64,000 nt of DNA from Patagioenas fasciata. Lineage: Eukaryota > Chordata > Aves > Columbiformes > Columbidae. Each line of letters opens with the position of its first letter. The first letter of the stretch is position 1. The translations under genes were made by a program, and so were the position numbers. This document shows positions 1 through 23,340 of this stretch, piece by piece. The stretch is from contig NC_092520.1 in assembly GCF_037038585.1 (NCBI RefSeq), positions 119,085,001 to 119,149,000 on the forward strand, given 5' to 3'. The notes under the pieces were generated by a model that saw nothing but the letters and a program-made list of their open reading frames with translations, had not been told where the DNA came from and searched no databases.

Positions 1-368
1 AGCTGGCCTTGCTGCAGTGTGGAGGTGAGGAGAAAAGGGTCTGCTTCAATGAAGAGCAGACCAAACTGACTGATCCTTGAGGCTGGTTTAGCTTGCCTGG
101 TCGTTGTGTGGCAAAGCTGTGTTACTGTAATCCTGTGGGTGCTGGTCTGCCCACCAGTGGGGTTGCTGGGGGGCCCCTTCAATAGTTCCCATGGGCTGAG
201 CTTCTCTGGGAACTGCAGGCCTGTGTCTGTTGTACTGGGCAAGTCAGAGGAGCTCAGACAGACAGCCGCACCAAAGGCTCTTATTTAAAGTTATGCCTGG
301 GTGATTTAAGCAGAACAGTGCCAGGGAGCTGACTCCAGCCAAGACTTTCAGCTTATCTTGACAGCAGT

Positions 369-555
369 CATAGAATCCTAGAATGTCCTGAGTTGGAAGG
401 GACCCACAAGGATCATCAAGTCCAGCTCCTGTCCCTGCATATGACAACCCCACAGTTCACACCATGTGTCTGAGGGTGTTGTCCAGTCTTCTCTTGAACA
501 CTGTCAGGCTTGGGGCCATGACAGCTCCCTGGGGAGCCTGTTCCAATGCTATGTT
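369..555 (-). mobile_element. CR1 LINE 3' fragment (old)
   Basis: The sequence starts with two tagaat-type units (catagaatcctagaatg) and continues into agttggaagggaccc, gatcatcaagtccagctcc and ggggagcctgttcca. This is the reverse complement of the CR1 3' end. The element is therefore in minus orientation, with its 3' terminus at 369. It is clearly diverged, and the left arm beyond about 555 no longer resembles CR1. The right boundary is approximate. Confidence 0.8.
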
Positions 556-3500
556 TGTGAGGAGGCAGCTGTGTGGGTGCAATGGCCACGTGAGGATCCA
601 GAGTTGCTTTGTGGCACAGGGGCACATGCCTCTGGCCAGACTGTTAATTGCACAGCAATTGGGATGCATGCTTTTGCTCTTTGCTTCTGGCAGTTCCTTT
701 TCTCCCGTGATGTAAAATGTACTAAAAATAGGTGAGGGATGGAGGGGCTGACATGAAAATTGTTTTGGTAAAATAAAAAGCAGTGTAAGGAGGAAAATGG
801 GGAAAAATGTCTCCTCTTGCTCTGTTCTGAATGTCTCAAGTAATCAAAAGAGTGGATATCTTTCCAGATGGGATATGTTACCAGCGTACCAGGCTCCACT
901 GACCCGGATTAAATGTACAGCTAAGCAGAGAACCTATGGTTTGTAGCAGACATTTAACTTTGGTTTACTGCTTAACTGGTTGGGAAAGTGAAGTCACAAC
1001 AGCAAAAATGAGAGTAAAAAATAATGGGATCTTTAGGTGCTTTTGGTTTCTGCCACTTCATGCTGAGTAAGTTAAAAATTAACACCAGAAACTGGAGTTA
1101 AATCCATGATGTAATGTGTTTGGATTTCTTGGCTATCAGTGAGATGTATCTAGGCATGTGAGTGGTAAACAGTTATACTTTTCTAGTAATTATTTTTTTT
1201 CTTAGAAACTAAAGCATTACTTCCCTATTAAAATAGTCTCATGCTCTGAGACTAAAACAAAGAAACAATTTCCTGTCTGAAGGTTTAATGATTTAAGCAA
1301 AGTCAAAAGCCCTGTAAATCAAAACCACTAGCAAAGTTCCTCTTTCCTGAAAATGCGTCTAACTTATTTCATTTGTCTGTCACAGGGGAAAATGGGAACT
1401 TCTAGCATTTGTTTTGCAAAATAATGTTTGTACCATTTTTCATTAGAGGTTATTGACCTGTTTCTTTTCATGTTGAATGAAGCAACATGTAGATGAATGC
1501 CTTCTTCTCCTTCATAATCTGTTTCAAATGAGGAAGTTTGTGTTTATTTTAATGAAGTAATTTCAGTTATACTTAGCAACCTTTTTCTAAGTCTTCAAGC
1601 ATTAAATCTTTCAATTTAAAATATTTCAGGTATCTTTCCACCATAAAAGATCGCACAGACAATGTCAACTTGGATATTTATTGCCTTATGTCTGACTTTG
1701 CAGATACACTCTTTTAAAGAGCTTTCTATTCTGTGATTTTTTTTTATTTTTTTTTTTTTCTCTTTAGGACCAAACTGAAAAATTTGGAAATACTAACTCT
1801 CACATAGCTGCTATGTGAACAAGCTATCTGGCATGGTGGTAAAACTGACAGCTTGGTGTCAGTCTCAGATTATACTCCATTATCTTACCCAGGGTGGTTC
1901 AACAAAAAAAATATGCATTTCTTAAACACCATGTCTCAGTGTGTTGTGATGGCAGGAGGCGAGTGGTGATGCTGGGATGCAGCCTTGTATTATGTTCCAG
2001 ACTGGAGTGGGGGAAGTCTGATAAGAGGTTACATCCTTCTGTTTTGCAGCCTGTTTGCATTATTCTTTAACTTGGATCCTTAACTTCCCTGCCTACTAGT
2101 TCTTCTCTGCTGCCCTTGAAGGGCAGATGCACAGACACAGGTGCTGCCCCTTGCCCTCTGTGGGCCTTTTGCTTTCACCATATCTTTCTCTGCACTGTTT
2201 TCTCCTCTTGTCTTTCCCTATCTAATTTCTCCCGTCTTCCTCCTCTTCCTCCTTTCCTAGTCTCTAGTTTCTCACTCTCTCAACAGAGGTGGAGTGCAGC
2301 CTATGAACCTCCAGCCTCACCCCTCTGGGTCTTTCCCTTGGGAGCAAAGAAATTGTCTCCTCTTTTGGATGTCAAGAAGTAAGCATGGGAGATGCCTCCT
2401 TATCTCTGTTCCTGTGCTCTGAAACGCAGCAATTCACACCAGAGAGAAAGAAGTGTGGGAAAGGCCTAGACCCTGTAGGAATTATATTGAGATATATCTA
2501 AAACATATGGATGATATGGGTTTAACTGCCAAGACTTAGCAGGCAGTTTCAGGAGTCATTATCTTGGTTAGGTCAAGTGAAGAAATACCTAAAGACACCC
2601 TAGAACTACTTTTCATAATCATAATTCCAGAATTTCTTTAGTGATTGGGTTTTGTTTCTTTTTATTTTTTCTTACAAGGTGGTGGGAATTCTCTTCTTCC
2701 TCAGCCATCTTCTGAGAAACAGTTGAACTCTTCCAAAATAGCTAAAATTTTCCAAAAATGCTGCACTCATTATAGACATCTGGGAAAACTTCAATATACT
2801 AACTTGGCAAAGATACAACAATGAGAAAAAAAGTCATAGAAGGGAAGTTATTGGCCAGTTATTAATTTTAGGCTTTGCTGTATGTGCAGAGCCATCTCGT
2901 GTTGGCCTTTCAGAGCAGAGCACTCTGACCCAGAGTGTATGTTGGTATGGGAGAAGGGCTGTTGAATCAGGAATCCAAAACAAATCTATCCAAAGTCGGG
3001 TATTTGCTTCAGCCTTCAAGGATTAGAAGAGTGCATGCTCTTCATAGAACAAGCTGGGGCCTTAAATATTTGGTTCATCAAGATGTCAGCCCTCAATCAG
3101 GGTGTGCACACCTGCTCTTTGTAAAGTGAGGCCTCTGTGGATTTTTGATCATCTGGGCTTTTCTTTCGCATGAACAGTATGTAGTTCATGTAGCATGCCT
3201 TTGTGGAAAAAACAGAGGGGAAAAAAAACCCACAAGCTGCTAAGGAATTCACGTGGAAAACATTAGAAACCAAGCATGCTTTCACTTGTGTCTTTCTTTT
3301 TTTAAGTACAATTCAAAAAGTAAAAGCAAGAAGTAAAAACATGCTCTGTTATGACTGGAGATTGATTATGTGAAAGTTTGTTAGTCAATTGTTAGTTAAA
3401 CCAACTGAGTGATTTATTATGTATTACTAGTCATTTTGGACTGCTCTGAAAGCAGGCAGTACTGATGGCCTCTCTCACACATGCGTATCTTCCTGGTGTT

Positions 3501-4349
3501 ACTTTCTCTAATGACTTGTTCTCTTTTATACCATGTGCAGGTCTGAAGTGGTAGGAATTGTCTCTTGTAGCAGTTCAAAGCCATTGAATCTCATTTTCTG
3601 GGGGATGTAGCCTGTCATGAATGCGGGTTTTTTGCCAGCCTGAATCTGACAGAATTAAGAACATGACTGGATATCTCAATCATAAAGTGCTGCTGTTGTT
3701 ACTTTTTGTTATTTTTGTCACTTTGTCATTGTTCTGCCATTCTTATTCTTGCCTTGCCTTTTTTAATTGGGTAGGGGATTTTTTGTTGGTTTGCTTTGTC
3801 TTGCTAGGAAGCTCTGTAAAGCTACCATCTCATGAGCATTTTGTTACTCACATTGCGTTCTTGTACTGTACCAGAGTTGGTGACCATGTTCCATCGGTGG
3901 AAGAGATGAATGAAAGCCGCTGGCTGTATTTCAGGTGACGCTGTGCATTCATTGATACCAAATTAACCTGATGCTTGGCTTTCTTCATCTTTATAACACT
4001 GTGTGCTCTTTTTCTGTACTATGGCATGCTGCTGCTGCTTCTCCTGTTCTGCAGAGTGCCACAGATGTTCCTCAGTTTTGAGTCTGAGTCTGTTCTCTTC
4101 TGAGCTGTGGGAGAGTATGGATCACACATCATGTCTTTATCTGAAAACAAACAAAAAAGCCCAATCAAAACACACACAAAAACCACACCACATACTCGGT
4201 CCTTTAGTGCTGTGCATGGGTAATTAATGAAGCAAAACTAGCATCTCTGGCCTGGGAAATCTTGAAAGCTCAGAAATCATAGAGGTGATCCTCAGGTCCT
4301 CAATCACAGAAGTGTTCTTAAGGGTCCCCTGGAGTTATTTTGTACAAAT

Positions 4350-4392
4350 GTTTGGGTTGGAAGGGACTTCATAGATTATTTAACACAGCCAC
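4350..4392 (-). mobile_element. Short CR1-like remnant
   Basis: Only gtttgggttggaagggactt and a few following bases resemble the CR1 3' end in reverse complement. The flanks do not continue the match, so this is at most a short, old fragment. Confidence 0.4.
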
Positions 4393-7300
4393 TTTGGGGA
4401 TGTATTTTAAAAACAGAGGGTTATCACAATTGCTTTATAGGAAGATACTAATAATAGTGGCGATAAAACAGAATCCTAGTCTTCCCCAGCTGATGATTTC
4501 TAGAACAGATACACAGAGAGGAAAGAAAAAAGAAAGCAAATCTCTGACATCTGTAGAGGAATGTGTATTTGTATGTACTTGTGTCTTTGTGTATGTATAA
4601 AAATATATAGAGAATATTTATGAAATAAAACTCTTTGGGATGGGGCAATGGTAAGTTTTTCATTTATCCTGTCACACTTGAAGGTTCCCAGTAAACTACT
4701 AAATTTGCCAGAGATTCAGTATGTTAGCTCGTACAGAGAATCTGAGAACTATTATCTATTACAGTCACTCTTGGCTGTTGCCACAGTAATTACATATGCT
4801 AGAATGTAATAAACCCTGGTATTTTGGTAACTTGTCATCTGTGTGTTGCCAGACCTCTGAAAGGTCTTTGCAGTATCAGAAGAAACGGTTCCACCCATTT
4901 TAAAATTACATAGTGGAGAACTTGAAGTAGTTCTGTCTACTTTTTTTTAACCATTCCTTTCCATACGTTTAGTTTCTACTTTGCATTTCACATTTTGGGT
5001 GCCAACCACTTTCTACCACACTGTTTAAATTACTGAATTATACACAGGCTTAGTGTTTGAGGGGTCGAATCAGAGTAACTGCTCTCCTACATGTGATGTT
5101 GAAGTGGTAGCTGTAGAATAAGGACCAAGAAGGTCAGGAGTCAGTTAAGAGTAGAAACTTTGGTATTGGGCATTAGGAGCTCAATGATAGTCCCTTTGCT
5201 ACTACAGAACTCTCAGACCTTAAAAACAAATGAAAAAATATTAGGGAGGAGTGAAGAAATATACTTAAATTGGATTAGTTTTTGCTGTAGCATAGTCTTA
5301 TCTATGGATTCCAGTGAACTTCCCAAGGCAGAAATAAATGTGGCTGAACTCTATGTACTGCCTGTAGTGAAATATTAAGGTATCTATCAAATACCAAATT
5401 GGTGCTGATGGAGGAAATATATGGATTTTTCACCAGTTTGTGGATATATATGCATTGTTACAGCTGAAAGACTGCTCATATTCTTCATCTGACAGGTGCT
5501 TTTTAAGAGTTACTTATTTGAATTGCTGCTGTACACCCTCAAGGAATCCACACACAACTGCTGCAACTGGCTTTTGGAAAGGATGGAGGGCAAAATGAAG
5601 ATGCTTGCTGGCATCTGCACTACCCTGGCCTTGGCTATCTCACAGCTGACGTGCCCCTCAGTCCCCCTCACATGGATTGTGCTTCTTCAACAAAACACTT
5701 TTCAACCAGAGATTCCTCACCTGTCTTTCTGCCCAACACCACGGTCATTGGCATGGTGTCCTCCCTGTGCCCCCAGTCTCTGAGAGGGAATCTGCATAAA
5801 TCAATCTAGTAATAATTTTTCTGAATTTAAAAACTGGTTAAATAAGTCAGAACTGATATTGGCCTTTACAGTACATTGACATTACAGGAATCTTTATAAA
5901 TATACTTAAGCATGTGAGGTGGATTTTTCTTTCAACCACTAGCAAAAAATTATGTTCAAGACATACATGCATCACCTTTACTTCTACTTTTAATTATGGA
6001 AGTACTTAAGTAAGGATGAAGTAACTACATGTTTTCTGTGCATCTTTTCATTGTAAAGGAGGTTGGGAGAGACTTTTTGGTATTGTTTTGTTTCAGGTGA
6101 TGAAGATGAGACTTTCTTAGAAATTTGGGGGCCTGGCCTGCAAAATGTGTTGCTTGTCATGAGACCAGAGTGGACATACCTTGAAACTTAAACAGGCAGA
6201 CCTGCTACAAAAAAAATAAAGCTTCCTGTACGATTCATGCTGGAGGAGAGGATAAGAGACACAGTACACTGGTTGAAAGGGCAAAAAGTAGTTGTGGGAA
6301 TTTAAAATAATAATGTGTTTTGTGTCAGTCTGTGAACTGAGGAACACACTTTGTAACATTAACTTTAAAAAAGTGATTTATAGAAAAGAATTAGTTAGAA
6401 ATACTCAAAATATAAATTCACCTGAAGAATAACTTTTAAAAAAAATTTTAGTGCACTGACAGAGACTTGTCCATTTCAATTTCAAGACTGAAAGAAATGT
6501 ATGTAGTAAGAATTTTTTTTCTAAAAGTCAAACCATTTTAATATGGAAAAGCTCCCTTTTCCTCTTCAGTACAACAATGAACCCAAACACCTGACCTCTG
6601 ATGCGCTGTGAGTTTTCACTGAACAACATGGTCTTCCTGCTTTGGTCCACCACTAAGCCCCCTTCCTGTGCCCCAGGACAGTTAAAATCCCCTAAACAAA
6701 TGCACAGCCTTGTAAGTCAAGTAAAAGCTGAGACATTCTGAATTGTTTGGTTTCTCTTATGTACTGTGAAGTGAATAGGTAGCCCAGTGAGTTAAAACTA
6801 TTTAGGGAATGCGAGCTATGTTCGTCTTCTGGAATGAACTTCTTGAACTCACTGTTCCCATTGCCAGCTGCACAGCCAACATGAGCATGGTCACTGTGCA
6901 TTGTGTAGTGAACCTCCCCAATGTGCAGCTGGAGTTTGGAAAGCCACAAATCTTTTTCTTTTGTGTTTGTGTATTTGTAGAGGAATGTGCAATCTTACAT
7001 ATATTGCCATGTTGAGTGGCATGTCTTTGCTGCTTAGTGATAGCCTGAGCAGTAACATCTAAGCCCCTATAACCTTTCAGAGCTCTTGTGTGTGATGTTT
7101 TTATTTTAGCATGTGTTACAATCCAGTACCCAAACTGCCTGTCCAGTGATCCTTTAAACTAGTAGAGCTTTTTAGTCTTGATGCTGGTCAGTACAGAAGA
7201 ATTTCCAGGACAAATGTGCCTAAGAGTTATGATGACCCTGTATGTGGAAAAAGGAAGTGATGAGGGAAGAAAGGAGGCTCAGGGAAAAATCCAGGCAGAG

Positions 7301-8783
7301 GACTGGGTCAGCACAAGCTCTGTATGAGACTGCTGCAGCTTGTCTTAAAGTGGCCTTCTGGTTTTTCCCTGAACTACACTAAGTCATGTGAGGCCTTGGA
7401 TTAGCTGTGAGTCCGCAAGGATGCCTTAAAACTTAAGTTCAATGCCTACGTTTCTTCTTCTATTGCTCTGTTGGGAAGTGCTAGCCTGGAAGTTATTTGA
7501 AGGTGTTTCCCTTTAGTTTAACCCATGCCATCTTCTGTGTCTGAAGGTAAATCATGTCTGGATCACTGCCTACCTTATGCAAGCACTTGTGCCTGGGACA
7601 CAGTAATGATGTGGTCTTACCAGCAAGGTTCTGTTGGTTTCTGGTGATCTTCAGGGGTGTTGCATAAACATCATGGCTAAAATAGCTGCCACAAAGTCTA
7701 GGTAACAAAGAAATTGCACTAAACCTGCTAAGTCCCTTCCAAGAGAGGGGAGATGAAAAAGTTAGCCATTACAGACAGTGTGTTTTTGTTATTGCATGCG
7801 TTTTCCTACACTTATTATACAACATGGTAGGACAGAAACACAACATATTTGAGGCTGACAATCTTGTCTAACATTTGAGGAGGTCTAGGTTCTACAAGAC
7901 AGCACAGAGATTAAGGCATGAATAGGATTTAAAACTAGACAAGTCTGGTCTTAACAAATAACTTCTGCCAAAGCATACCAGAAAAACCTGAACATAATTA
8001 CAAGGATTAAATACTCATCTTGGATAGAAGCACTATGTGAAAGGATGGTTCATTAGTAAGACGCTCACTAACTGTGCAAAATCAAGTAGACAGTTTCTTA
8101 TTGACATATTATTCTGTAATCATCTACCATTTCACTATGCAGAGCCTCCGTCACTCAGGTGGGAGGCTGGACTAGACAGACCTCTTATTAACTCACTGTG
8201 GCTGTGTTCTATTAGGTGAATGAAACTTGCAGCAAATTAATATTATCACTCTTTTTAAAAGTATTTTTGTTGCTTCATGTGGTGCATTAAGACTTGGTGT
8301 GTGTGTGTGGCTTTTTAAATTAGTATATTTGAGCCATTCTGAGGCCTATCTAGCAGCTAAGCTATTTGCTGTGTCAAATATTCAGGCTGAGCTTATCCCT
8401 TAGTCTCTGGTTTCTTGCTGCTGGATGTAAGGTTTATTCTCCACTGAAGAGGATGTCACCTGCCATTCACCTTTTTTGCCAAAAATAGTATTTGCCAGTG
8501 TCCTGAAAGAATTGGCAACAAAGGTAAGCAGTTAAAGTTGATGCCAAGATGGAGTTAAAGCTGCTATCTATGGGTAGTTGCTGCTCAAGTGAAAGAGTAT
8601 CTTGTTTATAGCTGTGTAACTGCAGGGGAATAATGGACAGCTCTTCCTTAAACTGTTCTTATAACATCTCTAAATGCAGCTTTGCTGGGTGCTTAAGGCG
8701 CTTTTAAAATGCATTCTGCCAAACTTGCAGCATTTGCAGCCCTCAGTAACACAACTTGCTTTGTTTTCCTAATGTTTCTGTAG

Positions 8784-8847
8784 GGTTGGGGTTGACCCAG
8801 ATCAGGATCCTCCACCTACTAATGACAGCTTTCAAGTCTTACAAGGA
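8784..8847 (+). CDS. SLC9A7: SLC9A7 (NHE7) coding exon, fourth from last
   Basis: This 64-nt exon encodes [20 protein letters not shown] plus a final Gly, 21 codons after one base that completes an Arg codon. It is preceded by an acceptor (ttctgtag) and followed by a strong donor (gtaagt at 8848). The peptide matches, from memory, the start of the cytosolic tail of the organellar Na+/K+,H+ exchanger NHE7, just after the last membrane helix, where paralogue NHE6 differs (its sequence after VGVD is not DPDQDPPP). NHE7 exchanges luminal protons for Na+ or K+ in the trans-Golgi network and endosomes. This stretch is an acidic, proline-rich linker to the tail. The phase is consistent with the next exon. 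Confidence 0.93.
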
Positions 8848-11425
8848 GTAAGTAATTATATAACTTCTCTGTTAGGTTGATCTTATTTTATAACTAAGAC
8901 GATAAAGAACTGCAGAAGCTATGTGCATGGATAAAACCTTTATTTCCTAGCTGTTAAGTCAGTAATGCATTTTATTTTATAATATTCAAGTAATGCCCAC
9001 TGAAAAAACGTTCTGTGGTGTTGGGTGTAATGCTGCAGCATTTAAACTTTTGCATATATGTGTATATATAAGGCATAAAAAAACCTTCCCAAATCTATTA
9101 ATACACTCTGTTTAACAACATGCTTTTCTCTTCCCCTATCCCCCCAACATGCTTGCTTTTAACATGCAATGGCACAAACAGTCCTCCCCAAGACTGACCC
9201 AGAGATAATCCTCTAGGAATCTGTTCAGTAATTGATACCAAAATTTTGGCCCTTAGACTTGCTTGGAATCAGAGATTAAGTTCTCTAATCTGATCTCAGC
9301 TCCTATATACTGTCCCACAAGCCAGGTGGGTCTTGCCTGTGCTACCTACCACCTGTATAAGGCAAAAGGAGTACCAGAAAAATGTCATTTACATTCAGTA
9401 GACTGTTGCTGTGAATCTTTAGTGCAGCCTTCTATGCATCAGTAACAACCCAAGAGTTGACTTTTTTCCCCTGCAATTTGCTATTGTCAAAAAAGACTAT
9501 TGAAAGAATGTTGTTCACAGCAGAAATATCGGTTTTCCTCATCTATAAACTGATAGAATTCACAGGAGGAGTGAAAGGTCTGGGGGGAAAAAAAAAAAAG
9601 ACATTTTAAAAAGCACCATTTCCTGAGACTTAACTTGGGAGGTTCCTCTGTCCAGACCTTAGTTTACACCCAGAGCACTGCTTGACACTAATTGTTCAGT
9701 AGCACAACCAGTTGCTTATGTAGGAACCTGCTAGAGGAAGTTGAGTGACAGTAAAGACAGATGACTTTGGACCCAGAGGATGCTTACGGTGCAAGTACAT
9801 GAACTCTGCTTTGTAAACCTCAGGTTGTATGATGCTGGTCACACATACACGCATGGCATACTTACTGTATTTGGGATCAGCTTCCTTATTAGTGGTTTTT
9901 CCTGCCTTGCTTTTTTTTTGCTCTTTGTCACAGATTGTATAGAGAAGATTCACATGCTCAGGAGGCATCTCTTTCATTGCAGAAACTGCATTAGGCATCT
10001 CTCTGTTCTTCGTAGAAATGTGTCCAGCATACAAAATAGATTCTGAAATGGTGGGTTTGGGTACCAAAAAGCGTGAACTTTGGTTTTGTAGCTGTCTGGA
10101 AGCAATCAGAAGGCAAGGGCCTCAAAACACATTTTACAATGAAGGCCACAGTTGTTGTATAGAACCAAGTTAGGAAGTGGAATCATGGTACAATGGGTTT
10201 GTCCAGTTCAGACTCAGCTTGTCACTATTTGAGGAATTGCTTTAACAGGAAACAGAGCATGGGGATTCTGTTCTCATTTGGTGTCTGGGTGGAAATATCT
10301 TGGGTTTTGGTTTTTTTTTTTTCCCATGTAAACATGAAGCACTTACCCATTTGTTTCCCCCTTTAGCTGTGCATTGCGTTCCTAATGGAGGCCATTAGTC
10401 AGTTCCCTTTAGATTCCTTTCTCTCATCAAGCCAAGATTAACAGTATGTCACAGTTAAACAAAATATATCATTTGGGTTGGAGAGGAAATGAAAATGTAC
10501 TAAATTTTAACTCTTGGTGGTTCATGGATTTTTTATTTTTTTTTACATATCAGAAGCACACAGGGCAATCCTGTCTTGTTCTTTGCCAGTAGTTTGGAAA
10601 ATTATTCATACAAGGCATTCTCACTTCATCTGTTTTCCTGTGTTTAACTTTGGCCTCTGGCCAAAAGTAAAAACAAAAACAAACACAAAGCAATAACACG
10701 ACTAAAAACAACTGCAGCTGCAGACCAGCTGGTGCAGTGACTTGCAGCACAGCTAGCAAAGGGATTATATTGAAGGCTGTTAGCACTTCAGAGGTTGATG
10801 TAGAATTTATGAAATTTGCATTACCTTCTTCAGTTGTGATTTCATATGGGTTGCCTCCCTGTTAAGCATATTTCTTTTAAGTGTGATATATTTTATTGGG
10901 TTTGTGAGCATTTATCAGGTATAGTAAATCCCCTAGTTCTTTTAAGGAAGCCATATGCTAAAAGAAAGAACATGAAATAGACCTAGAGTTAAGGAAGCCA
11001 ACCAAGCAATGAATAGGGATCAGTCTGGATTATTTCAGCTAATTTGTCTGGGGAGGGGGGATGAGGACAAGGCCTCATTGAGTCTTGTGTGCGTTTTGGA
11101 CTTATTTCTATATCCATTACTGCATTAACTGTGCAATAAGCTTTTAGATTCAAGGGAACTTGGTAGTAAGGGGCTCATTAAGGCAATTTGAGGGTGATGA
11201 AGAGGACCTCCTTCTCTGGAGAATTTCTGGTCTTTCTAGGGAGAGTAACCTTCTCTGTATAAACGTGTATCTAAATAGCTTTTTTCTACAGTCCAAGTAC
11301 GATATTGAAGTAATTTGACTTTTTTGGACAGGGTATTTTAACATGAATGATTGGAATGCATGATTTGTTGGTGGTTTTTTGTTTTCTGTCTGAAATAATT
11401 TAATGTGTTTTTATCTTATTTTCAG
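8848..11425 (+). other. SLC9A7: SLC9A7 intron
   Basis: Intron bounded by gtaagt and ttttcag, phase 0. It is AT-rich unique sequence with homopolymer runs near 9590, 10310 and 10530. I see no recognisable repeat family or second gene in it. Confidence 0.85.
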
Positions 11426-11508
11426 GATGGCCCAGATTCTGAAAGTAGGAACAGGACAAAGCAGGAAAGTGCTTGGCTCTTCCGGCTGTGGTATAGCTTT
11501 GACCATAA
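11426..11508 (+). CDS. SLC9A7: SLC9A7 (NHE7) coding exon, third from last
   Basis: This 83-nt exon encodes [20 protein letters not shown] followed by LWYSFDH, then two bases (AA) of a split Asn codon. The acceptor is ttttcag (AG at 11424-11425) and the donor is gtatcc at 11509, which lacks the usual purine-rich +3 to +6 but keeps GT. The Lys-Gln-Glu-Ser-Ala-Trp and Tyr-Ser-Phe-Asp-His block is the conserved core of the NHE6/NHE7/NHE9 tail. The surrounding residues (GPDS, NRTKQ) point to NHE7. It continues in frame to the exon at 15023. Confidence 0.95.
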
Positions 11509-20964
<9,456 letters not shown>

Positions 20965-21213
20965 AATCAAGAACAACTTAGAGAAGAGGATTCTGATTTT
21001 ATTCTGAATGATGGTGACCTTACTGTGACATATGGTGACACAACAATAACTGCAAATGGTTCTTCCGGCCCCCATACAGCTACCACTAGCCTTGACGGCA
21101 GGAGAACAAAAAGTAGTTCAGAGGAAGCACTGGAACGTGATTTGGGAGGAACAGATCATGAAGTTACGAGCAGGGGTACCCGGCTAGTATTTCCTTTGGA
21201 AGACAATGCATGA
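20965..21213 (+). CDS. SLC9A7: SLC9A7 (NHE7) terminal coding exon with stop
   Basis: This exon encodes the final 82 residues, beginning [18 protein letters not shown] and ending [14 protein letters not shown], with a TGA stop at 21211-21213. The acceptor is ttccttccag (AG at 20963-20964). The acidic EEDSDFIL motif, the repeated [13 protein letters not shown] segment and the terminal LVFPLEDNA match the NHE7 C-terminus as I remember it in mammals. This tail is cytosolic. In NHE7 the C-terminal region binds calmodulin, caveolin, SCAMPs and other partners that set trans-Golgi localisation. The window carries only about 166 of the roughly 725 residues expected for the whole protein. There are no frameshifts, and all four exons join in phase. 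Confidence 0.97.
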   Translation, partial: NQEQLREEDSDFILNDGDLTVTYGDTTITANGSSGPHTATTSLDGRRTKSSSEEALERDLGGTDHEVTSRGTRLVFPLEDNA

Positions 21214-23340
21214 TTACTGACTCAGTAAAAATGACTCTTGCTCTGTGGATGGATCAAGGAAGACTGCAGGCCACTGTGTCACTTGAGGTGGGGAAGTTTA
21301 TTTAAACAAGTTAACGTGTGTCAGTGGTTTGACTAGGGTCTGAAGATATCACCTCTTTTTTTACTCAAGACGCTGACAGTGAGGTTTTCTAAATGTCTGA
21401 AAATAGACAAATAAGAAAACTGGTCATTCTCCTCTTTTCAACCGCGTATTGAATCGCAGTATAACTCGCATGCTGCAATTGTCTCGTTCAGCTGCAGCAG
21501 CTCTCTCTGAAGAGAGGTACACGAAATCATTGTCACGGAACTGAGCTTGTCTTGGCATAGCTTGGGAATGTGGACAGGAAATGTAAGTGTGGTAATTATT
21601 ATGAGGTAAAAAAGGATGTGTGTGTATCTGAATGTGGAGAGATCCATTTTTAATGCCTCTCATGGGGCTGAGGAAACTATATGGTAAGAAGGGACAGTAT
21701 ACCTTAAGACTACAGGTGCACGAATGCAAGACTGTGAGGAATCTGTTACTGAAAGTTGTATTTAATGTATTTCAGGGAAAAAAGGGAAAAGACGATTTCT
21801 TCACTGGCCATGTGTTTAAATAGGAAGGCAAGGAGAGCTACTTGTCCTTTTAGCTTTGGGCAGCCCGACTATTAGTATTAGCCTAACTTCTAGTGCCTCA
21901 AAAGAAAAACATCCAGCTTCCTGTGGTCTGAGACGTACCTGACCTGACACAAGCCTGGAGCCAGGCTCTCTGGGGTACAAATCATGAGGTAAAACTTTCT
22001 CTCCTTCGAGGTTCTTAAAATCAGAAGATGACAGTTGGAAACGTACCTTGGGCTGGGAAAAAGAGCAGATAAGAGGAGAGGTGGGGGAAGAGAGAGAGGG
22101 AGAGGCAGTATTGAACTTCTGTGGAACCAAAAGGTTTCATATTGCTCAGAAGAATCCATGTACTCTGCTTACAGTTCTTGTGTGTGATAAACAGCAAACA
22201 TCTAATTAAATGGACAAACAAACACTGCTGGCTTTACCATTTGTGACTATCCTGAAAGAAAGGTGTTTACTCTTGTTCTCTTTCGCAGAGTAGATGTGAA
22301 ACTTCAGTGGGGCATTGCACAATAATGTATAAGCTACGGAAGTGGCAAACTGTAGTATCATCTTAAATGTGAAAAGGGAAAAATCTTTGCCTAGTATTTA
22401 GCCCACTTACGCGTAGGCTAGCTTTAACTTATTGCTAAATGCTTTTTAATTTCCATATGAGGAGATATCATTGTCTTTGCCAGTAGCTGAAAACTTACGC
22501 TTTGAAGAGTGGTTCAGCTATCTAAAGCATGCTAAAATGTGGTTTCATTTTCGTGTCTCAAAAGGTTTATTTTTTTAAAGAGTTCTGTGGCCCACTAATG
22601 TGATGTAATATCGTTTTGTCTAAAAAGTGTGTTTTTCTTGCCGCCATTTCAGTTGTTCTTCTCATAAAATTGTGTGTGAGTAAATACCCACTCTGTTTTT
22701 CCTTACCTATTAAACTTACCGGGCAAACTTTGGTACGAGAACTTACTGCTCCAGAGAAAATTTGCAGGTGTATTGTCTGGTCTGCTTTCTTTCAAATGTG
22801 TCCTCTAATGAATGACCTACCTCTTTCTTTGTCCCTCCAAGATAAATTTGTAAAGGTCATTGGTCTGTAATGACTGTCTGGTGTTATTAAGATACGAGAT
22901 ATGAGGAAACCAGAAGCATTTATTTTGTGGAAAAACTGGAAGAGCTCTGAAAAAGAGTCTGAGCTCTGCTCTCAAATAGTGAAGAGCAACAAACCCTTAT
23001 GAAGATCTCTGAGTGGAACAACTCCGTTTCAGTTCTCCTCTCCTTTCAAGGAACACAAGGCAGATAGCAATGATCCATGTTATTTATACTGTTTACATGG
23101 CTTGGTTGTTTTTTTGTTTTCTTTGTTTTTTGAAGTACTGGCAGTAGTAAAATGTAGTTTCCTCCTAAATTACGAAAGCAATTGCATTAATTTTGGTCAA
23201 GTCTTTAGGACCCATGCTGCCAATGCTGAGTGAGGACTTGAGACTTCTACTACAATTAATTTGAGTTATTAGCTGAGTCATATGAACCAAATTTTGGGTT
23301 GATACAGTGAAACACTCAAAAATAAACAGACTTAATACAG
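21214..23340 (+). other. SLC9A7: Probable SLC9A7 3' UTR (end uncertain)
   Basis: Non-coding sequence directly after the TGA stop. Candidate poly(A) signals on + are ATTAAA at 22205 and 22709, AATAAA at 23321 and 23518, and a stronger-looking AATAAA at 25582 followed by a GT-rich stretch. The sequence alone cannot say which is used, so the right end here is a guess at the first canonical AATAAA. Confidence 0.4.

Larger units (their letters stand above)
1..8783 (+). other. SLC9A7: SLC9A7 intron (5' part outside window)
   Basis: This is non-coding DNA left of the first visible SLC9A7 exon. The acceptor at its right end (tttctgtag, AG at 8782-8783) is phase 1, so one base completes the codon begun in the upstream exon. 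I searched for that upstream exon, which encodes the last transmembrane segment and its Gly-Gly-Gly-Thr-Thr-Pro motif, and did not find it; it should lie before position 1. The intron contains a CR1 remnant at 369-555, a weaker one at about 4350-4390, T-rich runs, and otherwise AT-rich unique sequence without convincing coding potential. Confidence 0.75.

Noticed and set aside
1-8783. A further upstream SLC9A7 exon
   Set aside because: No stretch encoding the expected last membrane segment with flanking splice sites was found; it probably lies outside the window.
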